Source: a virus
Virus record (IMG/VR): IMGVR_UViG_3300035182_000286
Location: 1 to 36,158 of that record
Strand: one strand, 5' to 3'
Length of the DNA: 36,158 nucleotides
A program made the position numbers and the translations under genes. Under the pieces are notes generated by a model. That model saw only the letters and a list, made by a program, of their open reading frames with translations, did not search any database and was not told the origin of the DNA. Positions 1 to 5,134 of the stretch are shown in pieces. Position 1 is the first letter of the stretch, and each line of letters opens with the position of its first letter.

Positions 1-679
1 CAACATGGTGCAGGTCGAGTACCTGTTGCCAGTCCCCAAGGTGAAGGTCATCACCCCGCACGAGATCCTGAGCGACAAGGAGATCGCCCGCTACCTGGCC
101 GCAGCGAAATTGCAAGGGAAGCGCGACTATGCGCTCCTGGTCGTGGCCCTTGGCTCCGGTGTCCGCGTGGCCGAGCTGGTCCACCTCGACGTTCAGGACA
201 TCCGCTTCGATGGGATGGGCTCTGTGATCCACGTCCGCCAGGGAAAGGGCGGGAAGGATCGGATGGTCCCCGTGAGGAAGGAGGTCCGGAAGGCCGTGGA
301 CGCCTATCTGGACGAGACAGGCCGCAAGCCCACCGACAAGGGCCCCTTGTTCCTCAGTGAAGACCGGGCCATGGGAAGCCGTGACTCTTGGCGCCTGACC
401 ACAAAGTCAGCATCCCGAATCGTGAAGGCACTGGCTGAAGCCGCGGGCATCAGGAAGCGCGTCTCACCTCATGCCCTTCGCCATACCTTTGCAGCCGCAA
501 CCTTCATGCACAGTCGGAACGCCGTCTTCGTGATGAAACTCTTGGGTCACGCCAGCATCGCAACAACCATGCGCTACATCGACCACCTGGTGGACTCGGA
601 CCTCCGCAACGCTTCGCCGGCCTTTCTGGTCGGAGGCAAGGGGCCGAAGGTTTCACTCTCACTCAAGAAGGCCGCCTAG
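1..679 (+). CDS. Tyrosine recombinase, C-terminal catalytic part (cut by window start)
   Basis: This is the catalytic domain of a XerC/D-like tyrosine recombinase, which cuts and rejoins DNA through a covalent phosphotyrosine intermediate. Numbering from the first ATG (position 5), the catalytic set is visible: Arg54 in SGVRVAEL, Lys81 in GKGGKDR, His156 and Arg159 in SPHALRH, His182 in LLGHAS and the nucleophile Tyr191. The frame is open upstream of the ATG to the first base, so the ATG is probably not the true start and the N-terminal DNA-binding domain is missing here. The gene at 35944-36158 encodes such an N-terminal part in a frame that continues exactly into this one, so the two are probably one gene split by the linearisation point. 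It is a different protein from the integrase at 3877-4884. Family assignment is firm; its biological role is not known. Confidence 0.9.
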   Translation, partial: NMVQVEYLLPVPKVKVITPHEILSDKEIARYLAAAKLQGKRDYALLVVALGSGVRVAELVHLDVQDIRFDGMGSVIHVRQGKGGKDRMVPVRKEVRKAVDAYLDETGRKPTDKGPLFLSEDRAMGSRDSWRLTTKSASRIVKALAEAAGIRKRVSPHALRHTFAAATFMHSRNAVFVMKLLGHASIATTMRYIDHLVDSDLRNASPAFLVGGKGPKVSLSLKKAA

Positions 680-686
680 AGCGGTT

Positions 687-709
687 CTGTCCATCTGGAG
701 GAACCAATG
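687..709 (+). promoter_or_regulatory. Repeated translational leader, copy 1
   Basis: The leader TGTCCATCTGGAGGAACCA lies immediately before an ATG (707-709). It contains a strong Shine-Dalgarno core, GGAGG. Closely similar sequences precede the genes at 2298, 2546 and 3136, so the conserved stretch is longer than a ribosome-binding site alone requires. Confidence 0.6.
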
Positions 710-769
710 CGCGTAATCTTCCTGCTTCGTCTCCGTACCCATCCAGAAAGGAACTCGCATGGAGTTTGA
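707..769 (+). CDS. Possible 20-residue leader peptide before the RNA ligase
   Basis: A short frame begins at an ATG directly behind a strong copy of the repeated ribosome-binding leader and ends with TGA just inside the start of the RNA ligase gene (ATG at 759). The product would be 20 residues with a hydrophobic, Arg-rich start and no recognisable domain. The overlap would let ribosomes finishing the peptide restart on the ligase. It may be a real coupling peptide, or the leader may be a relic of a lost gene. Confidence 0.35.
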   Translation: MRVIFLLRLRTHPERNSHGV

Positions 770-1295
770 AAAATTTCCAAAGATCGCCCGTCTGTCCCGC
801 GAGTGCGTCATCACCGAGAAGATTGACGGGACCAATGCCCAGGTCTACATCACCGAAGACGGTCAGATCCGCTTCGGTTCCCGCACCCGCTGGATCACGC
901 CCGAGGATGACAACTACGGATTCGCCCGGTGGGGCATGGAACACCGCGAAGAACTGCTCCGGCTTGGCGAGGGGCGCCACTTCGGGGAGTGGTGGGGGCA
1001 GGGCATCCAGCGCAAGTATGGGATGACCGAAAAGCGGTTCAGCCTGTTCGATGTGTTCCGCTGGGATGGTGAGGACCGCCCCGCCTGCTGCTCAGTGGTG
1101 CCCACCCTCTACCGTGGCGACTTCATCAGCGATGCCGTGACCGCTGCGCTGGAAGACCTCCGCGAGAACGGGAGCAAGGCTTCCCCTGGGTTCATGAAGC
1201 CCGAAGGCATCGTGGTCTATCACACGGCTGGGCGCATGTATTTCAAGAAGACCATCGAGAAAGATTCCGAACCGAAGTCTAGGCAGATCACCTGA
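759..1295 (+). CDS. Minimal RNA ligase (nucleotidyltransferase fold)
   Basis: A 178-residue protein with the motifs of the RNA ligase family (Rnl2-like, PF09414 type). Such enzymes use ATP to adenylylate themselves and then seal RNA ends. Motif I is EKIDGTN with the likely adenylylated Lys21. The residues FGEWWG (75-80) match motif III, EGIVVY (149-154) motif IV and FKKTIEKD (162-169) motif V. It stops just after motif V, so the extra C-terminal domain of larger phage RNA ligases is absent. The ATG at 759 is preceded by AAAGGAACTCGC, a good ribosome-binding site. Phage RNA ligases are known to repair tRNA cut by host defence nucleases, but no partner kinase/phosphatase is seen here, so the substrate is an inference. 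A DNA ligase role is less likely given the motif spacing and size. Confidence 0.8.
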   Translation: MEFEKFPKIARLSRECVITEKIDGTNAQVYITEDGQIRFGSRTRWITPEDDNYGFARWGMEHREELLRLGEGRHFGEWWGQGIQRKYGMTEKRFSLFDVFRWDGEDRPACCSVVPTLYRGDFISDAVTAALEDLRENGSKASPGFMKPEGIVVYHTAGRMYFKKTIEKDSEPKSRQIT

Positions 1296-1309
1296 TCTTG
1301 TCCATTAAG

Positions 1310-1423
1310 ATGCTAGATGGGGTTGATAGAGTGGCCCAGGCACTCCGTGCCCTTGCAGACCACCTCGACCCAGCCGGTGACAAATTGTCACCATCTGAAG
1401 AAACCCCAAAGGGGGATAAGTGA
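1310..1423 (+). CDS. Small acidic protein of unknown function (37 aa)
   Basis: An ATG-started frame of 37 codons fills the gap between the RNA ligase and the methyltransferase and ends in a GTGA overlap with the methyltransferase start at 1420. A degraded copy of the repeated leader (CTTGTCCATT, 1297-1306) precedes it, but a clear Shine-Dalgarno is lacking. The product looks like a short amphipathic helix (DRVAQALRALADHLDP) followed by a charged tail. The tight coupling is the main reason to call it a gene; no family is recognised. Confidence 0.5.
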   Translation: MLDGVDRVAQALRALADHLDPAGDKLSPSEETPKGDK

Positions 1424-2103
1424 CTCAAAATCGAGTTGAAACCATCGGCCCCGCCACACTCTACCTTGGGGATTGTCGGGACATCCTGCCCACGCTGTGC
1501 AAGGTTGACCTTGTGCTGACCGATCCGCCGTATGGGATTGGTGAGGCGGCGGGGAAGAACAAGAGCCGTAGTCTTATGGCCATATCCCGTGATTATGGGA
1601 ATGACGAATGGGATGACGCCCCGCCCTCTGATGAATTGATTGGGGCTGTCCGGGACGCTGGCACGAACCAGATCATCTTCGGCGGGAACTATTTCACGCT
1701 CCCCCCATCGTCTTGTTGGCTTGTTTGGGATAAGGAGAACGGTGAGACAGACTTCGCAGACTGTGAACTGGCGTGGACAAACCTACACCAAGCCGTTCGC
1801 AGGATTAGGTTCCGTTGGCAAGGGATGTTGCAAGAAAATATGGGGGCTAAGGAACGGCGAGAACACCCTACGCAAAAGCCCGTCCCGGTCATGCGTTGGG
1901 CATTGGGCCAAGCAAAGGGCGTTCAGACCGTCCTAGACCCATTCATGGGCTCAGGAACTACTGGCGTGGCCTGTGTCGAGTTGGGGAAAACCTTCATCGG
2001 CATTGAGCGGGAACCCAAATACTTCGACATCGCCTGCAAGCGGATCGCTTTGGCTGTGGACGAATCCAGGCAGCGCCTATTCTCAGCGGAAGATGCCATA
2101 TGA
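1420..2103 (+). CDS. DNA adenine/cytosine-N4 methyltransferase, beta-class
   Basis: A 227-residue S-adenosylmethionine-dependent DNA methyltransferase of the N6_N4_Mtase family. The catalytic motif DPPY is at residues 35-38 and the cofactor-binding motif DPFMGSGTT at 173-181. The DPPY-first order is that of the beta class. HPTQKP (149-154) is also typical of the family. The start is GTG, overlapping the preceding stop (GTGA) and behind AAAGGGGGATAA. No restriction endonuclease gene is next to it, so it looks like an orphan phage methyltransferase that could mask phage DNA from host restriction or mark DNA for regulation. Local GC is lower than in the structural genes (30 of 60 bases at 1561-1620), a hint of separate ancestry. 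The target sequence cannot be read from the protein. Confidence 0.9.
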   Translation: MTQNRVETIGPATLYLGDCRDILPTLCKVDLVLTDPPYGIGEAAGKNKSRSLMAISRDYGNDEWDDAPPSDELIGAVRDAGTNQIIFGGNYFTLPPSSCWLVWDKENGETDFADCELAWTNLHQAVRRIRFRWQGMLQENMGAKERREHPTQKPVPVMRWALGQAKGVQTVLDPFMGSGTTGVACVELGKTFIGIEREPKYFDIACKRIALAVDESRQRLFSAEDAI

Positions 2104-2276
2104 GAGTCTACTGCGCCTCGCCCTACACCAGCGCCGGCCCGGCTCAGGCCGCAGAGAACGTTGCCCATGCCCTGGCCGTTGGCAGGACCGTCCGGGCCCT
2201 AACCACCACCAACCACGAAACCATGTCGCAGTTTGTCAGCCGGGTCCGTGCCTGCCTCTATCAAGACCTTTTTTAA
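2100..2276 (+). CDS. Short deoxyribosyltransferase-like fragment protein (58 aa)
   Basis: The ATG overlaps the methyltransferase stop (ATGA at 2100-2103) and the frame runs 58 codons to TAA. The first 28 residues (start MRVYCASPYT) resemble the beginning of the 116-residue protein at 34999-35349 (MPLVYVSSPYT, then an Asn and spaced Ala/Gly positions), the nucleotide-binding start of the deoxyribosyltransferase-like fold (DUF4406/DUF7768 type). After about residue 30 the similarity ends and the rest of the domain is absent. It is either a truncated paralogue or a small protein re-using the same N-terminal unit. Activity as an enzyme is unlikely. Confidence 0.6.
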   Translation: MRVYCASPYTSAGPAQAAENVAHALAVGRTVRALTTTNHETMSQFVSRVRACLYQDLF

Positions 2277-2278
2277 TC

Positions 2279-2300
2279 CTGTCCATCTGGAGGAACCATG
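2279..2300 (+). promoter_or_regulatory. Repeated translational leader, copy 2
   Basis: A nearly exact copy of the leader at 687-709 (TGTCCATCTGGAGGAACC) ends directly at the ATG of the 75-residue gene at 2298. It supplies the GGAGG Shine-Dalgarno and fixes that start. Confidence 0.6.
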
Positions 2301-2525
2301 AACCAACGATGCACCTTTGTCGAATCTGACGGGTTTCACCACTGCGGGAGCTACGCATTCAATCTCCAGCGCGATGGGATTGACCAAGGAACCCTTTGCG
2401 ATGTGCATTATTGGCAAGCCCGTGCCGCAGAACTGGAACGCCTGATTCATGATGATGCCTTCGCTATGACCTACCAATCCATGGGGCAGTATCGTTCTGC
2501 CCTTCTCAAAGCACTGAAACCGTAA
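2298..2525 (+). CDS. Small protein with Cys/His pairs, unknown function (75 aa)
   Basis: A 75-residue protein whose start is fixed by the strong leader at 2279-2300. It has CTF...HHCGSYAF near the N-terminus and CDVHYW in the middle, a Cys/His spacing that could bind one zinc ion, followed by a predicted helical C-terminus. No family is recognised. It lies in the series of small early genes that each carry their own copy of the repeated leader instead of being coupled by stop-start overlap. Confidence 0.7.
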   Translation: MNQRCTFVESDGFHHCGSYAFNLQRDGIDQGTLCDVHYWQARAAELERLIHDDAFAMTYQSMGQYRSALLKALKP

Positions 2526-2548
2526 CTGTCCACCTGAAGGAACCAATG
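2526..2548 (+). promoter_or_regulatory. Repeated translational leader, copy 3
   Basis: CTGTCCACCTGAAGGAACCA before the ATG at 2546 differs from copies 1 and 2 at only a few positions and keeps the AAGGA Shine-Dalgarno core. Confidence 0.55.
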
Positions 2549-2719
2549 AGCCGAACACCGAAATGGATTCGCCGCCAAATCACTCGCCCCATGCGCGGGA
2601 CCATCGCTCAGGACCGCGACCTCCGCTGGCTCTGGCGTCACCGGGCAAACCGAAGCTGGATGGCAGAAGTCATCGCCAGCGGCGTGTTCTGGAGCCCGAA
2701 ACCCGGCGCTCGTTTCTAG
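2546..2719 (+). CDS. Small basic protein of unknown function (57 aa)
   Basis: A 57-codon frame from the ATG directly behind leader copy 3 to TAG at 2717-2719. The product is rich in Arg and Trp (for example DLRWLWRHRANRSW) and strongly basic, which would suit nucleic-acid or membrane contact, but no domain is recognised. A longer open frame overlaps it in another phase (from 2563); the leader placement and the separate start of the next gene at 2743 favour this frame. Confidence 0.55.
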   Translation: MSRTPKWIRRQITRPMRGTIAQDRDLRWLWRHRANRSWMAEVIASGVFWSPKPGARF

Positions 2720-2742
2720 CGCACCTGTCCAGGAGCCTGACC

Positions 2743-2943
2743 GTGAAAACCCACTTCTGCGACCTCTGCCAGTGGAGCCGATGGGAGATTGACCCCAAAA
2801 CCCCGTTGACCGAATACGGACGGCACACCCACATCTGCGACAAAGGGCACAAGCCCCGTTGGAATGAACCCACCAGCCCGGTCGATCAGGACTGGGGATT
2901 CAAACGGCGCGACTGCGAGGACTACAAGGAGATCATCTTTTGA
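2743..2943 (+). CDS. Zinc-ribbon-like small protein (66 aa)
   Basis: The frame starts at GTG 2743 behind CTGTCCAGGAGCCTGACC, a variant of the repeated leader with AGGAG. Its first residues include CDLC and it continues with HTHICDKGH, giving a CxxC plus a second Cys/His set that could bind zinc. The C-terminus is acidic. The same frame is open further upstream, but that part overlaps the 57-residue gene and lacks a ribosome-binding site. It ends by overlapping the next gene (TTGA). Function unknown. Confidence 0.6.
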   Translation: MKTHFCDLCQWSRWEIDPKTPLTEYGRHTHICDKGHKPRWNEPTSPVDQDWGFKRRDCEDYKEIIF

Positions 2944-3107
2944 GCGAACCCGAGGACTGCTGTGGCAACTGCATCAAGTTCCTACACGAAGATGCCAGCG
3001 GGTGGGGTTGGTGCGATGCCATGAAGATTGAATCCTTCTGCGGCATCCCCGCTTGCCAGTTCTATAAAACAACCGAACCCGTTATTTCAATCCCACCCGA
3101 AAAGTAA
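2940..3107 (+). CDS. Cys-rich CGNC-type small protein (55 aa), TTG start
   Basis: A 55-residue frame begins at TTG 2940, eight bases behind AGGAG and overlapping the previous stop (TTGA). It has DCCGNC near the N-terminus and three further Cys residues (GWGWC, SFC, PAC), suggesting a small zinc-binding knuckle. The CGNC motif is shared with the following gene at 3136, so the two may be paralogues. The unusual start codon is supported by the overlap and the Shine-Dalgarno. Function unknown. Confidence 0.55.
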   Translation: MSEPEDCCGNCIKFLHEDASGWGWCDAMKIESFCGIPACQFYKTTEPVISIPPEK

Positions 3108-3117
3108 AACAACGAAT

Positions 3118-3138
3118 GCCCATCTGGAGAAACCAATG
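3118..3138 (+). promoter_or_regulatory. Repeated translational leader, copy 4
   Basis: GCCCATCTGGAGAAACCA before the ATG at 3136 repeats the core of copies 1-3, with the Shine-Dalgarno GGAG at the same distance from the start. Confidence 0.55.
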
Positions 3139-3336
3139 AACTGCGGGAATTGCTGGTACGCCCAATGGGTTCCAGGTCGGATCCACCTTCCATCAGGAAC
3201 ACCGCTCGGTAACTGTCAGTGGCGACCACCGATGGATTGGAAACTCCCACCCATGCCCTTGGCGTGGGGCTGGGTTGATTGCTGCCGCCTGATCCACCCG
3301 GAAGATGCCGGGTGCCCCGTCCATCAACCGAAGTGA
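3136..3336 (+). CDS. Cys-rich CGNC-type small protein (66 aa)
   Basis: A 66-residue protein starting MNCGNCWYA, with GNCQW, VDCC and GCPVH further on: six or more Cys and a His arranged like a small zinc-binding fold. The N-terminal CGNC links it to the gene at 2940. The start is placed at the ATG behind leader copy 4; the frame is open for another 36 codons upstream, but that part overlaps the previous gene. Phages often carry such small zinc proteins; no specific role is known. Confidence 0.65.
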   Translation: MNCGNCWYAQWVPGRIHLPSGTPLGNCQWRPPMDWKLPPMPLAWGWVDCCRLIHPEDAGCPVHQPK

Positions 3337-3370
3337 TCTTATCCATCTGCACGACCCTCGAAAGGACGCC

Positions 3371-3625
3371 ATGACCTGCCAAACCAAACTGGTTCGGAAG
3401 CGGACCAAGGAAAACCAAGTGGTCAATTACACCTGCGATTGCTGCAAGAAAATCCTCCCCGTCGATGACTGGATCGAGATGCAGGAAATGCTGCACTGGA
3501 GGATGACGGGCGGATTCGGTTCGGTCTTTGGGGATTGCGCAAAGATCAGCCTGGATCTCTGCCAAGCCTGCACCAAGAGACTCCTGGGTGAGTTCATCCA
3601 GGTCAACGATGACGAATCGGACTAA
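3371..3625 (+). CDS. Treble-clef-like zinc protein (84 aa)
   Basis: An 84-residue protein with CDCC at about residue 22 and GDC...LCQAC near residue 55-70, the paired CxxC spacing of a treble-clef or ribbon zinc site. The start is set at ATG 3371 behind AAAGGACGCC; the upstream extension in the same frame overlaps the previous gene and lacks a ribosome-binding site. TATCCATCTG (3340-3349), a partial copy of the repeated leader, lies before it. The C-terminus is acidic. Role unknown; a DNA- or protein-binding accessory function is possible. Confidence 0.65.
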   Translation: MTCQTKLVRKRTKENQVVNYTCDCCKKILPVDDWIEMQEMLHWRMTGGFGSVFGDCAKISLDLCQACTKRLLGEFIQVNDDESD

Positions 3626-3643
3626 TGTCCAGGAGCCCCCCCC

Positions 3644-3880
3644 GTGATCCTCACCCAGCAGAAGTTGATCGAGCAGCTGCGGGCCCACGACATCCACGTC
3701 GGGCCCCAGACGATCCATGCCTGGGTGAGGGCAGGGGCCCCGACTGTGCCGGGCTGGAAGAAGCCCAGGTTCATCCTGGCCAAGGTCATGGAGTGGCTCG
3801 ACGCCGTGGGGCAGGTGGATCCGCTCGAGCTGGACGTGCGGGATAGAATGTTCCGCAAGGGACTTCGAAGGGCATCATGA
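3644..3880 (+). CDS. Excisionase-like helix-turn-helix protein (78 aa)
   Basis: A 78-residue protein with a MerR/excisionase-type winged helix: the helix-turn-helix lies around IEQLRAHDIHVGPQTIHAWVRAG and is followed by a wing (WKKPRFI) and a helix containing VMEWLD. Xis proteins bind and bend attachment-site DNA and steer the integrase towards excision. The position supports this: it overlaps the integrase start by ATGA (3877-3880). The start is GTG behind AGGAG and a run of eight C. Another small DNA-binding regulator of the integrase would look the same. Confidence 0.7.
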   Translation: MILTQQKLIEQLRAHDIHVGPQTIHAWVRAGAPTVPGWKKPRFILAKVMEWLDAVGQVDPLELDVRDRMFRKGLRRAS

Positions 3881-4884
3881 CCAGGTGGCTGTTCAAGCGG
3901 GGCAAGTTCTACTGGTACCGCTTCTCCATAGGTGGGATCGAGTTCACCGGCAGCACAAAGGCCACGGACAAGGCCACCGCCATCACCATCGCCGAGATCG
4001 TCCGCCGGGACACCGTCCTGGGCGGACACGGCATCCGGAAGGCCCCGACCCTCGGCGCGGTGGCTGCGGAGTGGCTGGGAAGCCGCGGGAAGTCCGCCAG
4101 CCCATCGCATCGCCGAGCGGCCACGCAGAGCCTAGAGGCCCTGGGGATGCTCACGAAGCTGCCCTTGGACCGCCTTACTACCCCGACCATCCAATCCTGG
4201 CAGGCGGGGCACCTCCAGAACCATAGCCCGGCCAGCACGAACCTCGTCCTACGCTACCTGAAACTATGGGTGCGCTGGGCACTGGGCCAGAAGCTGATCC
4301 GAGAGATGCCCTACACCGTGAAGCCCACCAAGCAGCAGCAGCGTCCCCGCCCCGTGGTGGAGGACGTGGCCGGGTTCCTGGCCAAGGTGGACACGGGCGT
4401 CAGGAACCACCAGGTGCCCGCCGCCGTCCGCTTCACCTTGATGCTGGGCCTCCGGGAGGGCGAGGTGCTCCAGGCCCGCTGGGAGTGGCTGCGGGATGGA
4501 GCCTACACTGTGGCGGGCAAGACCAAGTCCTCGAAGATTCGCACCATTCCCGTGCCCGAGGCGCTGCGGGTGTCCCTCATGCAGATGCTTGCGGCCAAGG
4601 AGCAGGGCCCCGCCCAGGTGCCGGACCTCGGCCTGATCTTTCCCGGCACGGGCGGCCGGCCGCATCGCCAGGGCTGGCTGCGCCAGGCGCTCAAGCGCGG
4701 GGGCATCGACGGCCTGGGCATGCACCGGCTGCGGGCCACGTTCATCACCCTGCACCTGCGAGCCGGGGCCCCGAACAAGGAGGTCCAGGATATGGCCGGC
4801 CACGAGGATATCCGGACGACCATGCTCTACACTGAGAGCAGCCAGGACGTGAAGCGGAAGCAACAGGACAAATTGTGGGCTTGA
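3877..4884 (+). CDS. int: Phage integrase (tyrosine recombinase)
   Basis: A full-length 335-residue tyrosine integrase. The N-terminus (FKRGKFYWYRFSIGG) is a short arm-binding beta-sheet domain, residues about 60-145 form the SAM-like core-binding domain, and the catalytic domain follows. Catalytic residues visible: Arg193 (GLREGE), Lys215 or Lys217 (GKTKSSK), His283 and Arg286 (HRLR), His309 (GHE) and the nucleophile Tyr318. It overlaps the excisionase-like gene and ends 76 bases before a sequence copied from the 3' part of a tRNA gene, the classic arrangement for an integrase that uses a tRNA gene as attB. It should insert the phage into the host tRNA-Thr(CGU) gene. It is distinct in sequence from the recombinase split by the window ends. 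Confidence 0.95.
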   Translation: MTRWLFKRGKFYWYRFSIGGIEFTGSTKATDKATAITIAEIVRRDTVLGGHGIRKAPTLGAVAAEWLGSRGKSASPSHRRAATQSLEALGMLTKLPLDRLTTPTIQSWQAGHLQNHSPASTNLVLRYLKLWVRWALGQKLIREMPYTVKPTKQQQRPRPVVEDVAGFLAKVDTGVRNHQVPAAVRFTLMLGLREGEVLQARWEWLRDGAYTVAGKTKSSKIRTIPVPEALRVSLMQMLAAKEQGPAQVPDLGLIFPGTGGRPHRQGWLRQALKRGGIDGLGMHRLRATFITLHLRAGAPNKEVQDMAGHEDIRTTMLYTESSQDVKRKQQDKLWA

Positions 4885-4901
4885 TACAAAAAGCGATACA
4901 A
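4883..4901 (+). repeat. GATACAA direct repeat beside attP
   Basis: GATACAA occurs at 4883-4889 and again at 4895-4901, a 12-base period close to one helical turn. It overlaps the integrase stop. Spaced short repeats of this kind near an att core are typical of integrase or excisionase arm-binding sites; the role here is inferred. Confidence 0.4.
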
Positions 4902-4926
4902 GCGAATCTGGAATCCGCGTGAACCA

Positions 4927-4938
4927 GCACCGTTATTG
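4927..4938 (+). repeat. Candidate integrase arm site, left copy
   Basis: GCACCGTTATTG lies left of the att core and is matched by GCACCGTTTTT at 5091-5101 on the other side; each is preceded by GAAC a few bases upstream. Same-orientation copies flanking the core are expected of arm-type sites. Binding is not proven. Confidence 0.4.
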
Positions 4939-4960
4939 ACTCCGCAAGGTACACACAGAC

Positions 4961-5007
4961 GATTCGTAATCAGCAGGTCGCAGGTTCGAATCCTGTAGTT
5001 GGCTCCA
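4961..5007 (+). other. attP: attP core: 3' part of a tRNA-Thr(CGU) gene
   Basis: The 47 bases read as the 3' part of a tRNA: anticodon loop TTCGTAA with anticodon CGT, the 3' anticodon strand, a five-base variable loop, a T arm (GCAGG/CCTGT around TTCGAAT), the 3' acceptor strand AGTTGGC, discriminator T and an encoded CCA. The bases upstream cannot form the D arm or the 5' acceptor strand, so this is not a full tRNA gene. Phages that integrate into tRNA genes carry exactly such a fragment to restore the gene. Phage genes lie on both sides (int to the left, tail genes to the right), so this is attP rather than attL or attR. Confidence 0.85.
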
Positions 5008-5012
5008 AAACA

Positions 5013-5041
5013 AAGCCCCTAGGTTCAATACCTGGGGGCTT
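5013..5041. terminator. Bidirectional terminator between int and the late operon
   Basis: A 12-base-pair hairpin (AAGCCCCTAGGT paired with ACCTGGGGGCTT, one U-G pair) with a five-base loop. On the minus strand it is followed by TGTTTTGG, so it is better suited to stopping late transcription after the gene ending at 5135; on the plus strand it could also stop int transcripts. It may have been captured together with the tRNA 3' end, because host tRNA genes are often followed by such a hairpin. Confidence 0.75.
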
Positions 5042-5060
5042 CTTATTGCTGGGTGTCATA

Positions 5061-5094
5061 GTGCAGATTTGGCGAAAATTGAACGAATTTGCAC
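5061..5094. repeat. Imperfect inverted repeat in the att region
   Basis: GTGCAGATT and AATTTGCAC (one mismatch) face each other across 16 bases. It lies between the terminator and the right candidate arm site, in the roughly 90-base non-coding stretch before the late operon end. It may bind integrase or a host bending protein; nothing more can be said. Confidence 0.35.
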
Positions 5095-5101
5095 CGTTTT
5101 T
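5091..5101 (+). repeat. Candidate integrase arm site, right copy
   Basis: GCACCGTTTTT matches the copy at 4927-4938 in the same orientation on the opposite side of the tRNA-derived core. See the left copy for reasoning. Confidence 0.35.
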
Positions 5102-5134
5102 GGTGGTTTGGGCGTTACAAATTCCGATACACCC

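Noticed and set aside
1420-2103. Restriction-modification system
   Set aside because: Only the methyltransferase is present; none of the neighbouring small genes looks like an endonuclease or specificity protein.
4961-5007. A functional tRNA-Thr gene
   Set aside because: The anticodon loop, T arm and acceptor 3' strand are present, but the 5' acceptor strand, D arm and full anticodon stem are not; it is an attachment-site fragment.
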